A DNA stretch of 64,000 bases, taken from assembly GCA_017305195.1 (NCBI GenBank), contig JAFKMU010000035.1:62001-126000 (forward strand), written 5' to 3'. Source of the DNA: Verrucomicrobiota bacterium. GTDB lineage: Bacteria > Verrucomicrobiota > Verrucomicrobiia > Chthoniobacterales > Terrimicrobiaceae. The translations under genes were made by a program, and so were the position numbers. Every line of letters begins with the position of its first letter. Position 1 is the first letter of the stretch. Positions 18,024 through 27,604 of this stretch are shown in pieces. Under the pieces are notes generated by a model. The model saw nothing but the letters and a program-made list of their open reading frames with translations, was not told where the DNA came from and did not search any database.

Positions 18024-18515
18024 ATGGCCGGGATTGATTGGATCATTGTGCTCGGGATCGTGGGATTCCTGCTTCTTGCCGCCGAGGTTTTCGTTCCGGG
18101 CATGGTGCTGGGAATCCTTGGTGCGCTCAGCCTGGTCGCGTCCGTCGTCGTTGCCTATCTCAAGCACGGGACCTTTGTTGGCTCGGTCACGCTCGTGGTC
18201 GTGCTCGTCGGGTCGACCGTGGGTTTTGTTGCCTGGATGGCGCTTTTTCCCCGCACGTCCATCGGCCGGAAACTCATCCTGGCGTCGGAACCCATGCCCG
18301 CTGATAAATCCAGAGCCGACGGACTGCTCGGCCAGATTGGCGAGGCGCTCACGCCGTTGCGTCCCGCCGGGACGATCCTGCTCGACGGGCGCAAGCTGGA
18401 TGTGATTTCGGAGGGGGAATTGGTGGAAGCCGGCGATGCCGTGGAGATCATTCGCCACGAGGGGCTGAGGACGATTGTGCGAAAAACCGCTGGCGCAGTT
18501 GGCGAATCTGCATAA
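18024..18515 (+). CDS. NfeD family membrane protein
   Basis: A 163-residue protein. Two or three hydrophobic segments (about 7-24, 26-46 and 52-77) are followed by a soluble OB-fold-like C-terminal domain with GQIGEALTPLRPAGTILLDGRKLDVISEG, typical of NfeD. It lacks the ClpP-like protease domain of long NfeD proteins. Short NfeD proteins are paired with flotillin-like SPFH proteins in many bacteria, and floA follows 30 bases downstream here. Confidence 0.9.
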   Translation: MAGIDWIIVLGIVGFLLLAAEVFVPGMVLGILGALSLVASVVVAYLKHGTFVGSVTLVVVLVGSTVGFVAWMALFPRTSIGRKLILASEPMPADKSRADGLLGQIGEALTPLRPAGTILLDGRKLDVISEGELVEAGDAVEIIRHEGLRTIVRKTAGAVGESA

Positions 18516-18545
18516 GCTCCCGCCCGAACTTAGCCAACCACGCTT

Positions 18546-19568
18546 ATGTTACCCCTCATCACCTATATCATCGTCGGAGTTGTCGCAGTCGTATTCCTCA
18601 TCCTGGTGTTCGTACTGGCCAACTTCTTCGGGGTCTGGCTGCGCGCAAAGATCGCCGGGTCGCCGGTGCCATTCTCAAAACTTATCGGCATGCGCCTGCG
18701 CCGCGTTCCGGTCGCGCTCATCGTTGACAATCGTATTACCTCCGTCCAGGCGGGCATTCCCCTCCAGACCGACGCGCTGGAGGCTCACTACCTCTCGGGC
18801 GGCAACGTGACCAACGTGGTTCTCGCCCTTATCGCCGCGCACAAGGCGGGCATCGTGCTCGACTTTGACCGTGCCTGCGCCATCGACCTCGCCATCAAGG
18901 GCACGAGCAAGACCGTGCTTGAGGCTGTGCGCACGAGCATCAACCCCAAGGTGATTGATTGCCCCAACCCGCAGCAGAGCGGCGGCCGCACCACCATCGA
19001 CGCCGTGGCTCGCGACGGTATCGGCGTGAAGGTCCGCGCCCGTGTCACCGTACGATCGAATCTGGACCGCTTCGTTGGCGGCGCAACGGAGGAAACCATC
19101 ATCGCCCGTGTCGGCGAGGGTATCGTGACCTCGATCGGTTCTGCGGTTTCGTACAAAGACGTATTGGAGAATCCTGACCGCATTTCCAAAGTCGTGCTCC
19201 AGAAGGGCCTCGATAGCGGCACGGCTTTTGAAATTCTCTCCGTGGATATCGCCGATGTCGACATCGGCGACAACGTGGGCGCCAAGCTCCAGGCCGAGCA
19301 GGCCGAGGCGGACAAGGTCGTCGCCCAGGCCAAGGCGGAAATGCGCCGTGCTGCCGCCGTTGCCAGCGAGCAGGAAATGAAGGCCCGTACGCAGGAGATG
19401 CGCGCCAAGGTCGTCGAGTCCGAGGCCCAGGTGCCGATGGCCATGGCCGAGGCCTTCCGCAGCGGCAATCTCGGCATCATGGATTACCTGAAGATGAAGA
19501 ATCTCCAGTCCGATACCAGCATGCGCGAGTCCATCGCCGCTCCCGAGAAGTCCCAGCCCGGCGCATAA
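18546..19568 (+). CDS. floA: flotillin-like protein FloA
   Basis: A 340-residue SPFH protein of the FloA (YqfA) type, which organises membrane microdomains. An N-terminal hydrophobic hairpin (about 6-30) anchors it. [60 protein letters not shown] and [19 protein letters not shown] are strongly conserved FloA blocks. A charged helix (about 250-300, Ala/Glu/Lys-rich, coiled-coil potential) follows. The gene clusters with an NfeD-type gene as expected. Confidence 0.95.
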   Translation: MLPLITYIIVGVVAVVFLILVFVLANFFGVWLRAKIAGSPVPFSKLIGMRLRRVPVALIVDNRITSVQAGIPLQTDALEAHYLSGGNVTNVVLALIAAHKAGIVLDFDRACAIDLAIKGTSKTVLEAVRTSINPKVIDCPNPQQSGGRTTIDAVARDGIGVKVRARVTVRSNLDRFVGGATEETIIARVGEGIVTSIGSAVSYKDVLENPDRISKVVLQKGLDSGTAFEILSVDIADVDIGDNVGAKLQAEQAEADKVVAQAKAEMRRAAAVASEQEMKARTQEMRAKVVESEAQVPMAMAEAFRSGNLGIMDYLKMKNLQSDTSMRESIAAPEKSQPGA

Positions 19569-19580
19569 GCCGCCCGAGCC

Positions 19581-20171
19581 ATGGAACAAGTCATCCTCCT
19601 TTTGGTGATCGGGCTCATCAGCCTGGTCAACTGGATGATTCAGAAGTCTGCCGAGGCTCGGAAACAGCGGCAGCAGCAGGAACGGGTCGATCGTGGCGAG
19701 GAATCCACCCAGCCGGTCGCCTCGCGCCGTTACGATCAGCGCGACGAGGCACCGGAAACTGAAGGCGATCCCGCCGAGAACATGCGGCGTCTCATGGAGG
19801 CTCTCGGGCTTCCCTTGGAGGATGCGCCGCCGCAGCCCGTGCAGCGGCCGCAAGCCGCGCCTCCGCCACTCCCTGCCCAGCCGCGTGAGATGGTGCAACC
19901 GCCGCCGCTCGTGCGCACCGTGCGGGAAATGGAGGCGGCGGGAGAAATGCCGGTTCATCGGCAGCCGACGCCTGTCGTTCCCGCCCAGCGGGCGAAGCTC
20001 CACGACTGGCAGCGCAAGGCGGCAAAATCTCTTGAGGCCTCCGCAGCGGCCGAGGCAAATCACGCCGCGAAGCCCTCGCGCGTGCGCCAGATGCTCCAGC
20101 AGCCGGGGTCGCTTCGCGACGCCGTCATCCTCACAGAGATCCTTGGCAGACCCAGGGGATTTCAGGAATAG
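19581..20171 (+). CDS. small membrane-anchored Pro/Gln-rich protein, 196 aa
   Basis: One N-terminal membrane helix (MEQVILLLVIGLISLVNWMI) is followed by a basic Gln/Arg-rich stretch and a long low-complexity region (about 75-130) full of Pro, Gln and Ala. The C-terminal 30 residues (RVRQMLQQPGSLRDAVILTE) are better ordered and look helical. I do not recognise the family. It starts 12 bases after floA and is probably co-transcribed, so a role at FloA membrane domains is a guess from context. Confidence 0.75.
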   Translation: MEQVILLLVIGLISLVNWMIQKSAEARKQRQQQERVDRGEESTQPVASRRYDQRDEAPETEGDPAENMRRLMEALGLPLEDAPPQPVQRPQAAPPPLPAQPREMVQPPPLVRTVREMEAAGEMPVHRQPTPVVPAQRAKLHDWQRKAAKSLEASAAAEANHAAKPSRVRQMLQQPGSLRDAVILTEILGRPRGFQE

Positions 20172-20361
20172 AGCGGGAAAGCGGGGCGCTGCGGGCTCAG
20201 CCCATGCCGCGCGCTCGATGGCGGCTCTTCGTTGCTGCCGACCTGCGCGCGCGAAGATCGAAAGTTGAGAGGGCGTTTTTTATGACCGCCGAAAAGGTCG
20301 GTGGCTCACGGTTTTGCGATCCGGCCAGAGCGGATTTACCCATCTCTCGATGGCCTGTCGG

Positions 20362-20396
20362 AAAAACAAAAGGCGGACCCATCGGCCCGCCTTTGT
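20362..20396 (-). terminator. intrinsic terminator of the small winged-helix-like gene
   Basis: On the minus strand CAAAGGCGG and CCGCCTTTTG pair around a short loop and are followed by TTTTTC. The plus-strand copy is followed by TTATTT, so it may also help end the floA operon. It lies 28 bases beyond the stop of the 110-aa gene. Confidence 0.75.
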
Positions 20397-20424
20397 TATT
20401 TGGAAAACAGAAATCCGGAAGCGG

Positions 20425-20757
20425 TTACTTCGCAGTTGCCGCAGCTGCTGCAGCCGCAGGAGCTGTCGGAGCCGCGTCGGGAGGCGTGAGAGCCTTCGCG
20501 AGCGAAGCCAGGCCACGGTACTTCTTGCCTGTCTTTTTCACCATTCCGCGCGAAACGAGATTCTGAAGCTTTTCATAGGCGCGCAGACGAAGCATTTCTT
20601 CACCTCCGCTGGCGGCATTGCGGGCACGCAGGCGCTCGTGAACGACGTCAAAGAGTTGCTTGAATTCGAAGGAAGCTCCTTTCTTTGATAGAGCGGCTAC
20701 CAACTCTTCAGTCACCAGATCCGGAAGACGACGAGAGAACGCACTTTTTCTTTGCAT
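20425..20757 (-). CDS. small basic protein, possible winged-helix DNA/RNA binder
   Basis: A 110-residue protein. The ordered part (about 8-85) is helical and basic with a repeated pattern LVTEELVAALSKKGASFEFK, then a second helix set LRAYEKLQNLVSRGMVKKTGKKYRGL. The helix-turn-helix followed by KKTGKKYRG resembles a winged-helix 'wing'. The last 25 residues are an Ala/Pro tail ending in TAK. No family was recognised. It is a single-gene transcript with its own terminator and an inverted repeat just upstream of its start. Confidence 0.65.
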   Translation of the reverse strand: MQRKSAFSRRLPDLVTEELVAALSKKGASFEFKQLFDVVHERLRARNAASGGEEMLRLRAYEKLQNLVSRGMVKKTGKKYRGLASLAKALTPPDAAPTAPAAAAAAATAK

Positions 20758-21031
20758 AAATACGAGTTTTTAGTCTAGCACACGCTTGGCAGCGTGTCAT
20801 GGGAAATTTCAAATGCCTCATTTCGAGGCATTAGGGCATTTTGATAGGACGTGATTGGGATTTTCCCCCTTTCCAGAGGAGGAATATCGGAATCGTGGCG
20901 GATTGAAGTCGCCTGCTGCCCAAGCGACAAACCCATTGGTTCGGAGGAGTATAAACCATCCCGGCCGTTTTACCAAAACTTCCTGACCGACAAGGTTGTG
21001 CCTGTTCCGTATGGCAGGGCCCAAAACGGGA
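20758..21031. other. intergenic region upstream of the small winged-helix-like gene
   Basis: This gap lies between the start of the 110-aa gene and the ilvC terminator, both on the minus strand. It contains two inverted repeats: ACACGC-TTGGCA-GCGTGT (20780-20797) and AATGCCTC-ATTTC-GAGGCATT (20812-20832). No reading frame looks coding. It should hold the promoter of the 110-aa gene. Confidence 0.55.
20780..20797. promoter_or_regulatory. inverted repeat, candidate operator of the 110-aa gene
   Basis: ACACGC and GCGTGT form a perfect 6-bp inverted repeat with a six-base centre, 22 bases upstream of the ATG at 20757 (minus strand). Position and size fit a dimeric regulator site. A second palindrome (20812-20832) lies just upstream. 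No binding protein is known; autoregulation is an inference. Confidence 0.35.
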
Positions 21032-21065
21032 AAACCCCGCGACAGAGGACTCCATCGCGGGGTTT
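21024..21065 (-). terminator. intrinsic terminator after ilvC
   Basis: Reading the minus strand, AAACCCCGCGA and TCGCGGGGTTT form a perfect 11-bp stem with a 12-base loop, followed by TCCCGTTTTGG. It lies 20 bases after the ilvC stop and ends the ilvN-ilvC operon. Confidence 0.85.
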
Positions 21066-21085
21066 GGAAGGGTTTTGCGAAACGC

Positions 21086-22111
21086 TTATTTGTAGGAAGC
21101 CTGGGCGCCCTTGATGTCGCGCTTCTTGATCCACGGCATGAGCGAGCGGAGCTTGGCGCCCGTCTTCTCGATCGGGTGCTTCTCGCCAGCCTTGAGGAGG
21201 GCGTTGTACTTCTTGTAGCCGCCTTCGTACTCCTTGACCCAATCCTTGGCGAATTTGCCGGTCTGGATGTCCTTGAGGGCCGCCTTCATGCGCTTCTTGA
21301 CGGAAGCGTCGATGATCTTCGGGCCGACGGTCACGTCGCCCCACTTGGCGGTCTCGCTGATGGAGAAGCGCATGCCGGCGATGCCAGCCTCGTTCATGAG
21401 ATCAACGATGAGCTTGAGCTCATGCAGGCACTCGAAGTACGCCATCTCGGGCGAGTATCCCGCCTCGACGAGGGTCTCGAAGCCAGCCTGGACGAGGGCG
21501 GAAGCGCCGCCGCAAAGCACGGTCTGCTCGCCGAAGAGGTCGGTCTCGGTCTCTTCCTTGAAGGAGGTCTCGATCACGCCGCCGCGGGTGCCGCCGACGC
21601 CCTTGGCCCAGGCGAGAGCGATCTTTTTCGCGTCCTTGCCGGGGTTCTGGTAGATGGCGATGAGCGCCGGAACGCCCTTGCCCTCGGTGAACTGGCGGCG
21701 GACGATGTGGCCCGGGCCCTTCGGGGCGACCATGATCACGTTGACGTCTTTCGGCGGAACGATGGTTTTGAAATGGATGGCGAAGCCGTGGCTGAAGAGG
21801 AGGGTCTTGCCCTTGGTCAGGTTGGGTTCGATGTCCTTCTTGTAAACGGATGCCTGCTTGGTGTCGGGCAGGGCGACAAAGATGACGTCGGCGAGCTTCA
21901 CGGCCTCGGCGGTGTCATAGACCTTGAAACCGTAGTCTTCGGCGACCTTGCGGCTCTTGCTGCCGGGATAGAGACCGATGATGACCTTTGCGCCGCTCTC
22001 CTTGAGGTTGAGGGCGTGGGCGTGTCCCTGCGAGCCGAAGCCGAGTACGGCGAGGGTCTTGCCTTTGAATACTTTCAGGTCTGCGTCTTTGTCGGTGTAG
22101 ATTTTAGCCAT
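21086..22111 (-). CDS. ilvC: ketol-acid reductoisomerase (NADP)
   Basis: A 341-residue class I KARI. It converts acetolactate or acetohydroxybutyrate to the dihydroxy acids in valine, leucine and isoleucine synthesis. The Rossmann motif is [20 protein letters not shown], with [10 protein letters not shown] as the cofactor-specificity loop, then [11 protein letters not shown]. Metal-binding acidic residues are in [12 protein letters not shown] and the E-x-x-x-E of [11 protein letters not shown]. Length is class I, not the 490-residue class II. It follows ilvN by 24 bases. Confidence 0.97.
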   Translation of the reverse strand: MAKIYTDKDADLKVFKGKTLAVLGFGSQGHAHALNLKESGAKVIIGLYPGSKSRKVAEDYGFKVYDTAEAVKLADVIFVALPDTKQASVYKKDIEPNLTKGKTLLFSHGFAIHFKTIVPPKDVNVIMVAPKGPGHIVRRQFTEGKGVPALIAIYQNPGKDAKKIALAWAKGVGGTRGGVIETSFKEETETDLFGEQTVLCGGASALVQAGFETLVEAGYSPEMAYFECLHELKLIVDLMNEAGIAGMRFSISETAKWGDVTVGPKIIDASVKKRMKAALKDIQTGKFAKDWVKEYEGGYKKYNALLKAGEKHPIEKTGAKLRSLMPWIKKRDIKGAQASYK

Positions 22112-22135
22112 GGAATGGATTGATTGGAGGGGAAA

Positions 22136-22615
22136 TTAGTCGTTGGAGCGCGGCAGGGCGACCTTGCCGGTGCGGGTGAGTTCCTTGATGCCGAAGCGGT
22201 CCATCAGTGCGAGGAACTTGCGGATCTTGTTGTCGCTGCCAGTGAGCTCGATGGCGAGCGTCTCGGCCTGGACGTCGATGATCTTCGCACGGAAGATGTC
22301 GCAAATCTGCATGACCTCGGGACGGGTCTTGGAGGTGGCCGTCACGCGCAGGAGCACGAGCTCGCGGTCGACATATTCCTCGTCCTGGAAGTCCTGGACG
22401 TCGATGACATCCACCAGTTTGTTGAGCTGCTTGGTGACCTGCTCGAGCACCTTGTCATCGCCGCGGACGACGATCGTCATCCGGGAGGCGGAGGAGTCGA
22501 GGGTGGGGCCGACGTTCAACGTATCAATGTTGAAGCCGCGGCCGCTGAACATGCCGGCGATGCGCGCCAGAGCGCCGGTCTTGTTCTCAACGAGGATGGA
22601 TATGGTATGACGCAT
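22136..22615 (-). CDS. ilvN: acetolactate synthase small (regulatory) subunit
   Basis: A 159-residue IlvN/IlvH protein; start at MRHTISILVENKTGALARI (ATG at 22615). The N-terminal ACT domain carries VENKTGALARIAGMFSGRGF and the valine-binding fold, then DRELVLLRVTATSKTRPEV and the C-terminal regulatory domain. It stimulates the large subunit and mediates valine feedback. The large subunit gene (ilvB) is not adjacent, so it lies elsewhere in the genome. It is the first gene of the ilvN-ilvC transcript. Confidence 0.96.
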   Translation of the reverse strand: MRHTISILVENKTGALARIAGMFSGRGFNIDTLNVGPTLDSSASRMTIVVRGDDKVLEQVTKQLNKLVDVIDVQDFQDEEYVDRELVLLRVTATSKTRPEVMQICDIFRAKIIDVQAETLAIELTGSDNKIRKFLALMDRFGIKELTRTGKVALPRSND

Positions 22616-22640
22616 GAAAAGAGGAAACGTTGATAGTGGA

Positions 22641-22680
22641 GAGTTGCCCGTTTCTGTCAAACCGAAACAGGAGGCAACTC
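22641..22680. promoter_or_regulatory. long-range hairpin upstream of ilvN
   Basis: GAGTTGCC (22641-22648) and GGCAACTC (22673-22680) pair, and GTTTC/GAAAC inside can extend the stem. It lies 26 bases upstream of the ilvN start and just past the accC stop. Without a T-run it may be the accC 3' stem or part of an ilvN leader. No leader peptide rich in branched-chain codons was found. Confidence 0.4.
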
Positions 22681-22706
22681 CTCTCGAAATGGCGGGTTTT
22701 GACGCC

Positions 22707-24056
<1,350 letters not shown>

Positions 24057-24086
24057 GGGCGGACGGCGACGTGGCCGGACGGGAGG

Positions 24087-24530
24087 TTATTTGACGCGGA
24101 AGAGCGCCTGTCCAAACTGCACCGGCTTGCCATTCTCAGCCGAGATCTCGGCGATGACGCCAGCCACTTCGGCCTTGATCTCATTCATCACCTTCATCGC
24201 TTCCACGATGCAGACGACGGTATCCGGAGTAACTTCCTGGCCGACGGAGACATAGGCCGGGGAGTCGGGCGAGGGGGAGGCGTAGAACGTGCCAACCATC
24301 GGGCTTTTGATTTCCTTGAGATTCGACGGGGCCTCTGCGGCTGCGGGGGTGGCGGGAGCGGCGGCGACTGCCACCGGAGCGGGTGCGACACCGCTCGTGA
24401 TGATCTGGGTCGGACCTTCGGCGCCAGCGGTCTTCAGGGTGATTTTGAATCCTTCACGCTCCATTTTGAAGACGGCGAGGCCGTTCTTCTTCATGAGGTC
24501 GATCAATGTGCGAATCTCTTTAAGGTCCAC
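24087..24530 (-). CDS. accB: biotin carboxyl carrier protein of acetyl-CoA carboxylase
   Basis: A 147-residue BCCP. The start is a GTG at 24530 (VDLKEIRTLIDLMKKNGLAV). The N-terminal dimerisation region is followed by an Ala/Pro linker (about 48-68) and the biotinyl domain, with the attachment lysine in EAMKVMNEI (Lys113) and the protruding thumb-like segment FYASPSPDSPAYV. accC follows directly. Divergent from secG, which suggests a shared regulatory region of about 115 bases. Confidence 0.96.
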   Translation of the reverse strand: MDLKEIRTLIDLMKKNGLAVFKMEREGFKITLKTAGAEGPTQIITSGVAPAPVAVAAAPATPAAAEAPSNLKEIKSPMVGTFYASPSPDSPAYVSVGQEVTPDTVVCIVEAMKVMNEIKAEVAGVIAEISAENGKPVQFGQALFRVK

Positions 24531-24646
24531 GTTTGGTAAGATTTGAGGAAGGGGGAGGTTCTCATGCGGATTTCATGGGGTCAAGAGTTTCGAGGGAAGG
24601 GCCTTTACAAACACGACAAGTTCCCTCATTTTTCCGAGCTCCAGTT

Positions 24647-25099
24647 ATGTCGTTGCTCATTTCTTTCCTGCTCACCGTGCACGTGATCGTGTGCCTGCTG
24701 CTCGTGCTGGTGGTGCTCATGCAGCTTCCCCGTAGCGAAGGCCTTGGCGCCGCGTTTGGCGGGTCCGTCACTCAGGATATCTTTGGCGCCCAGACGACCA
24801 ATGTCCTGGCCAAGTTCACCGTCTGGCTTGGCGTCGCCTTTTTCGTTCTCACGTTGATCCTGGCTGTGGCCTACGCCCGCAAGGATGCCGGTGATACCGC
24901 CGTCCAGCGCCAGTTGAAGGCCGCCGCCGCCGCTACCGCTCCTGCTGTGGCTGGCACGCCCGCTGCGGCGCCTGCCGCCTCCGTGGCTCCGGCTGCTTCG
25001 CCGGTCGCGGTTGAGACCTCGGCGACACCCGCTCCTGAGGCTTCGGCTTCCCCGGCTGCCAGTGCGGCTCCGTCCGCTTCGCCGGTGGCGACCCCGTAG
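24647..25099 (+). CDS. secG: preprotein translocase subunit SecG with a long Ala/Pro tail
   Basis: A 150-residue protein starting MSLLISFLLTVHVIVCLLLV. Two membrane helices (about 4-25 and 53-76) flank the conserved cytoplasmic loop LMQLPRSEGLGAAFGGSVTQDIFG. That loop is diagnostic for SecG. From about residue 92 the chain becomes an Ala/Pro/Ser/Thr low-complexity extension to the end, about 60 residues longer than a minimal SecG. panC follows 15 bases downstream. Confidence 0.93.
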   Translation: MSLLISFLLTVHVIVCLLLVLVVLMQLPRSEGLGAAFGGSVTQDIFGAQTTNVLAKFTVWLGVAFFVLTLILAVAYARKDAGDTAVQRQLKAAAAATAPAVAGTPAAAPAASVAPAASPVAVETSATPAPEASASPAASAAPSASPVATP

Positions 25100-25114
25100 T
25101 TCCCTGCGGCTTCC

Positions 25115-25954
25115 GTGAAAATCGCCAAGACCGTTGCCGTGGCCCGTCGCTCTCTGCGAGCGGCGCGCAACGCCCCGGTCGTTCTCGTGCCCACCATGGG
25201 CGCGCTCCATCACGGTCACGCTGCTCTCATTCGCAAGGCCCGCCAGCTCGCGGGCCGCAAGGGCAAGGTCGTCGTTTCGATCTTCGTCAACCCGATCCAG
25301 TTCGGCCCGAAGGAGGACTTTGCCTCGTATCCGCGTCCCTTCGCCCGCGATGTGAAGGTCTGCCGCGAAAGCGGAGCCGACCTCGTTTTTGCTCCCGCTC
25401 CAGAGGAGATGTACGCCGGGGATCGCTCGATCATTGTCGATGAAAGCAGCCTCTCGGCCCATCTCTGCGGCGCCTCGCGTCCGGGACATTTCCGCGGCGT
25501 CTGCACGGTCGTGGCGAAGCTCTTCCTCATCATCCAGCCCGACATTGCGGTCTTTGGCGAAAAGGATTACCAGCAGTTCGCCATCCTGCGACGCATGGTG
25601 CGTGACCTGAATTTTCCCATCGAGATTGTCGGCCATCCCACCATTCGCGAGGCGGACGGGCTGGCTACCAGTTCCCGCAATGCCTACCTCACGCCTGAGG
25701 AGCGCGCTGTCGCGCCGGGCATCCAGGCCGCGCTCCAGGTGGCAGCGCAGCGCAAGACGCCCGCCGCCATTCTCAACACGGGGATGAAGCTCATCTCCCG
25801 CATTCCCGGCGCGCGCGTCGATTACCTCAAACTCGTCGACGCCGAAACGCTGGAGGACGCAAAATCCCTCCGCCGGCCGGCCCGGCTGGCAGCGGCTGTG
25901 TTTCTCGGCAAGGCCCGTCTCATCGACAATATCGCGGTGCTTCCGCGTCCATGA
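25115..25954 (+). CDS. panC: pantothenate synthetase (pantoate-beta-alanine ligase)
   Basis: A 279-residue nucleotidyltransferase-fold ligase that joins pantoate and beta-alanine with ATP. Start is a GTG at 25115 (VKIAKTVAVARRSL). Hallmarks: VPTMGALHHGHAALIRKA with the HxGH motif (32-35), FVNPIQFGPKEDFASYPR, GEKDYQQFAILRRMVRDL and the KMSKS-like SSRNAYLT segment. It overlaps nadB by four bases (ATGA). The matching panE is elsewhere in the window (39414-40340). Confidence 0.96.
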   Translation: MKIAKTVAVARRSLRAARNAPVVLVPTMGALHHGHAALIRKARQLAGRKGKVVVSIFVNPIQFGPKEDFASYPRPFARDVKVCRESGADLVFAPAPEEMYAGDRSIIVDESSLSAHLCGASRPGHFRGVCTVVAKLFLIIQPDIAVFGEKDYQQFAILRRMVRDLNFPIEIVGHPTIREADGLATSSRNAYLTPEERAVAPGIQAALQVAAQRKTPAAILNTGMKLISRIPGARVDYLKLVDAETLEDAKSLRRPARLAAAVFLGKARLIDNIAVLPRP

Positions 25955-27543
25955 AGGAATTCGACTATATCGTCATCGGCAGCGGTATCGCGGGCATCTC
26001 GTTTGCCCTCAAGGCCGCTCAGAAGGGAACCGTCGCGCTGATCACCAAGCGCGAGATCTTTGACTCCAATACCGCCTGGGCTCAGGGCGGCGTCGCCTGT
26101 GTCATCAGCAACGAGGATTCCTTTGACCTGCATATCAAGGATACGCTCGTGGCCGGCGCCGGGCTGTGCGACGAGGAGGCGGTGCGCGTCGTCGTGACGG
26201 AGGGCCCCGCCCGCATCAAGGAATTGATCGATCTCGGCATGCAGTTTGACGAGCGTGAGCTCGAGAATGGCGAGCGAGAGCTCGATCTCGGCCGCGAGGG
26301 CGGCCACTCAAAGCGACGCGTGCTCCATTTCCAGGACTCCACTGGCTGGCAGATCGAAAACACGCTGGTCGCCCGCATTCACGATCACCCGAATATCACT
26401 GTCTTCGAGCATCACATGGCGGTGGATTTCATCACCACGGGCAAGCTCGGCTACGCCATGCAAAATGCCTGCGTGGGCGTCTACGTGCTCGATGAAAAGA
26501 CGGGCCAGGTGCACACCTTCCGCAGCGATGTGACCGTGCTCGCCACGGGCGGATGCGGCAAGGTCTACCTGTACACGACGAACCCCGATGTCGCCACCGG
26601 CGACGGCGTGGCCATGGCCTGGCGTGCTGGCGCGATGATCGCGAACATGGAGTTCGTCCAGTTTCACCCGACCTGCCTCTACCATCCCGAGGCGAAGTCC
26701 TTCCTGATCTCCGAGGCCGTGCGCGGCGAGGGAGCGATCCTGCGCGATGAAAAAGGCCGCCGGTTCATGGAGCGCCATCATGCCCGCAAGGAGTTGGCTC
26801 CCCGCGACATCGTGGCCCGGGCCATCGACGCGGAGATGAAGCGCACCGGCAGCAAGTGCGTCTATCTCGACATCACGCACAAGCCCGCCGATTTCATCCA
26901 GCATCGCTTCCCCAAGATTTACGAGACCTGCCTGAAGTTCGGCATCGACATCACGAAGCAGCCGATTCCGGTCGTTCCGGCCGCGCACTACCAGTGCGGC
27001 GGGGTGAAGACCGATCTCTGTGGCGAAACCTCCGTGCGCGGCCTGTACGCCATTGGCGAGGTCGCCTGCACCGGACTCCACGGAGCTAACCGCCTCGCGA
27101 GCAATTCCCTCCTCGAAGGCCTTGTCCTCGCGCATCGCGCCTACGAAAAGACCAGTCGCCGCCGCCCGAAGCGCGTCGATTTCAATCTTCCCGAGTGGCG
27201 TCCCGGCCAGGTGCAGGATGTCGACGAGATGGTCGTCGTCTATCACAACTGGGACGAGATTCGTCGCCTCATGTGGGACTATGTGGGCATCGTGCGCACG
27301 ACGAAGCGCCTCCAGCGCGCCGCCGCCCGCCTGCGCAATCTCCATGCGGAGATCCAGGAGTTTTACTGGAACTTCACCATTACCGAAGAGTTGCTGGAAC
27401 TTCGCAACCTCGTTGACGTGGCCTCGCTCATCGTGGATTGCGCGATGAAGCGCCGCGAAAGCCGCGGCCTTCACTACACGCTCGACTACCTCGATCCGGA
27501 CGAAAAGCGTTTCCAGAAGGAAACGACCATGCGGCGAATCTGA
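25951..27543 (+). CDS. nadB: L-aspartate oxidase
   Basis: A 530-residue flavoprotein of the succinate dehydrogenase/fumarate reductase family. It oxidises L-aspartate to iminoaspartate, the first step of de novo NAD synthesis. The N-terminal FAD motif is IVIGSGIAGISFALKAA, followed by NTAWAQGGVACVISNEDSF, GGHSKRRVLHFQDSTG and the catalytic region RGEGAILRDEKGRRFMERHH. The PAAHYQCGGVKTDLCGETSV block and the helical C-terminal domain complete it. nadA and nadC are not adjacent. Confidence 0.95.
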   Translation: MKEFDYIVIGSGIAGISFALKAAQKGTVALITKREIFDSNTAWAQGGVACVISNEDSFDLHIKDTLVAGAGLCDEEAVRVVVTEGPARIKELIDLGMQFDERELENGERELDLGREGGHSKRRVLHFQDSTGWQIENTLVARIHDHPNITVFEHHMAVDFITTGKLGYAMQNACVGVYVLDEKTGQVHTFRSDVTVLATGGCGKVYLYTTNPDVATGDGVAMAWRAGAMIANMEFVQFHPTCLYHPEAKSFLISEAVRGEGAILRDEKGRRFMERHHARKELAPRDIVARAIDAEMKRTGSKCVYLDITHKPADFIQHRFPKIYETCLKFGIDITKQPIPVVPAAHYQCGGVKTDLCGETSVRGLYAIGEVACTGLHGANRLASNSLLEGLVLAHRAYEKTSRRRPKRVDFNLPEWRPGQVQDVDEMVVVYHNWDEIRRLMWDYVGIVRTTKRLQRAAARLRNLHAEIQEFYWNFTITEELLELRNLVDVASLIVDCAMKRRESRGLHYTLDYLDPDEKRFQKETTMRRI

Positions 27544-27604
27544 AACGGGGGTTGTCGACCGTTCCCCGGTAGGGAATACTACACGCTCTCCCTGGGAGCC
27601 TACC

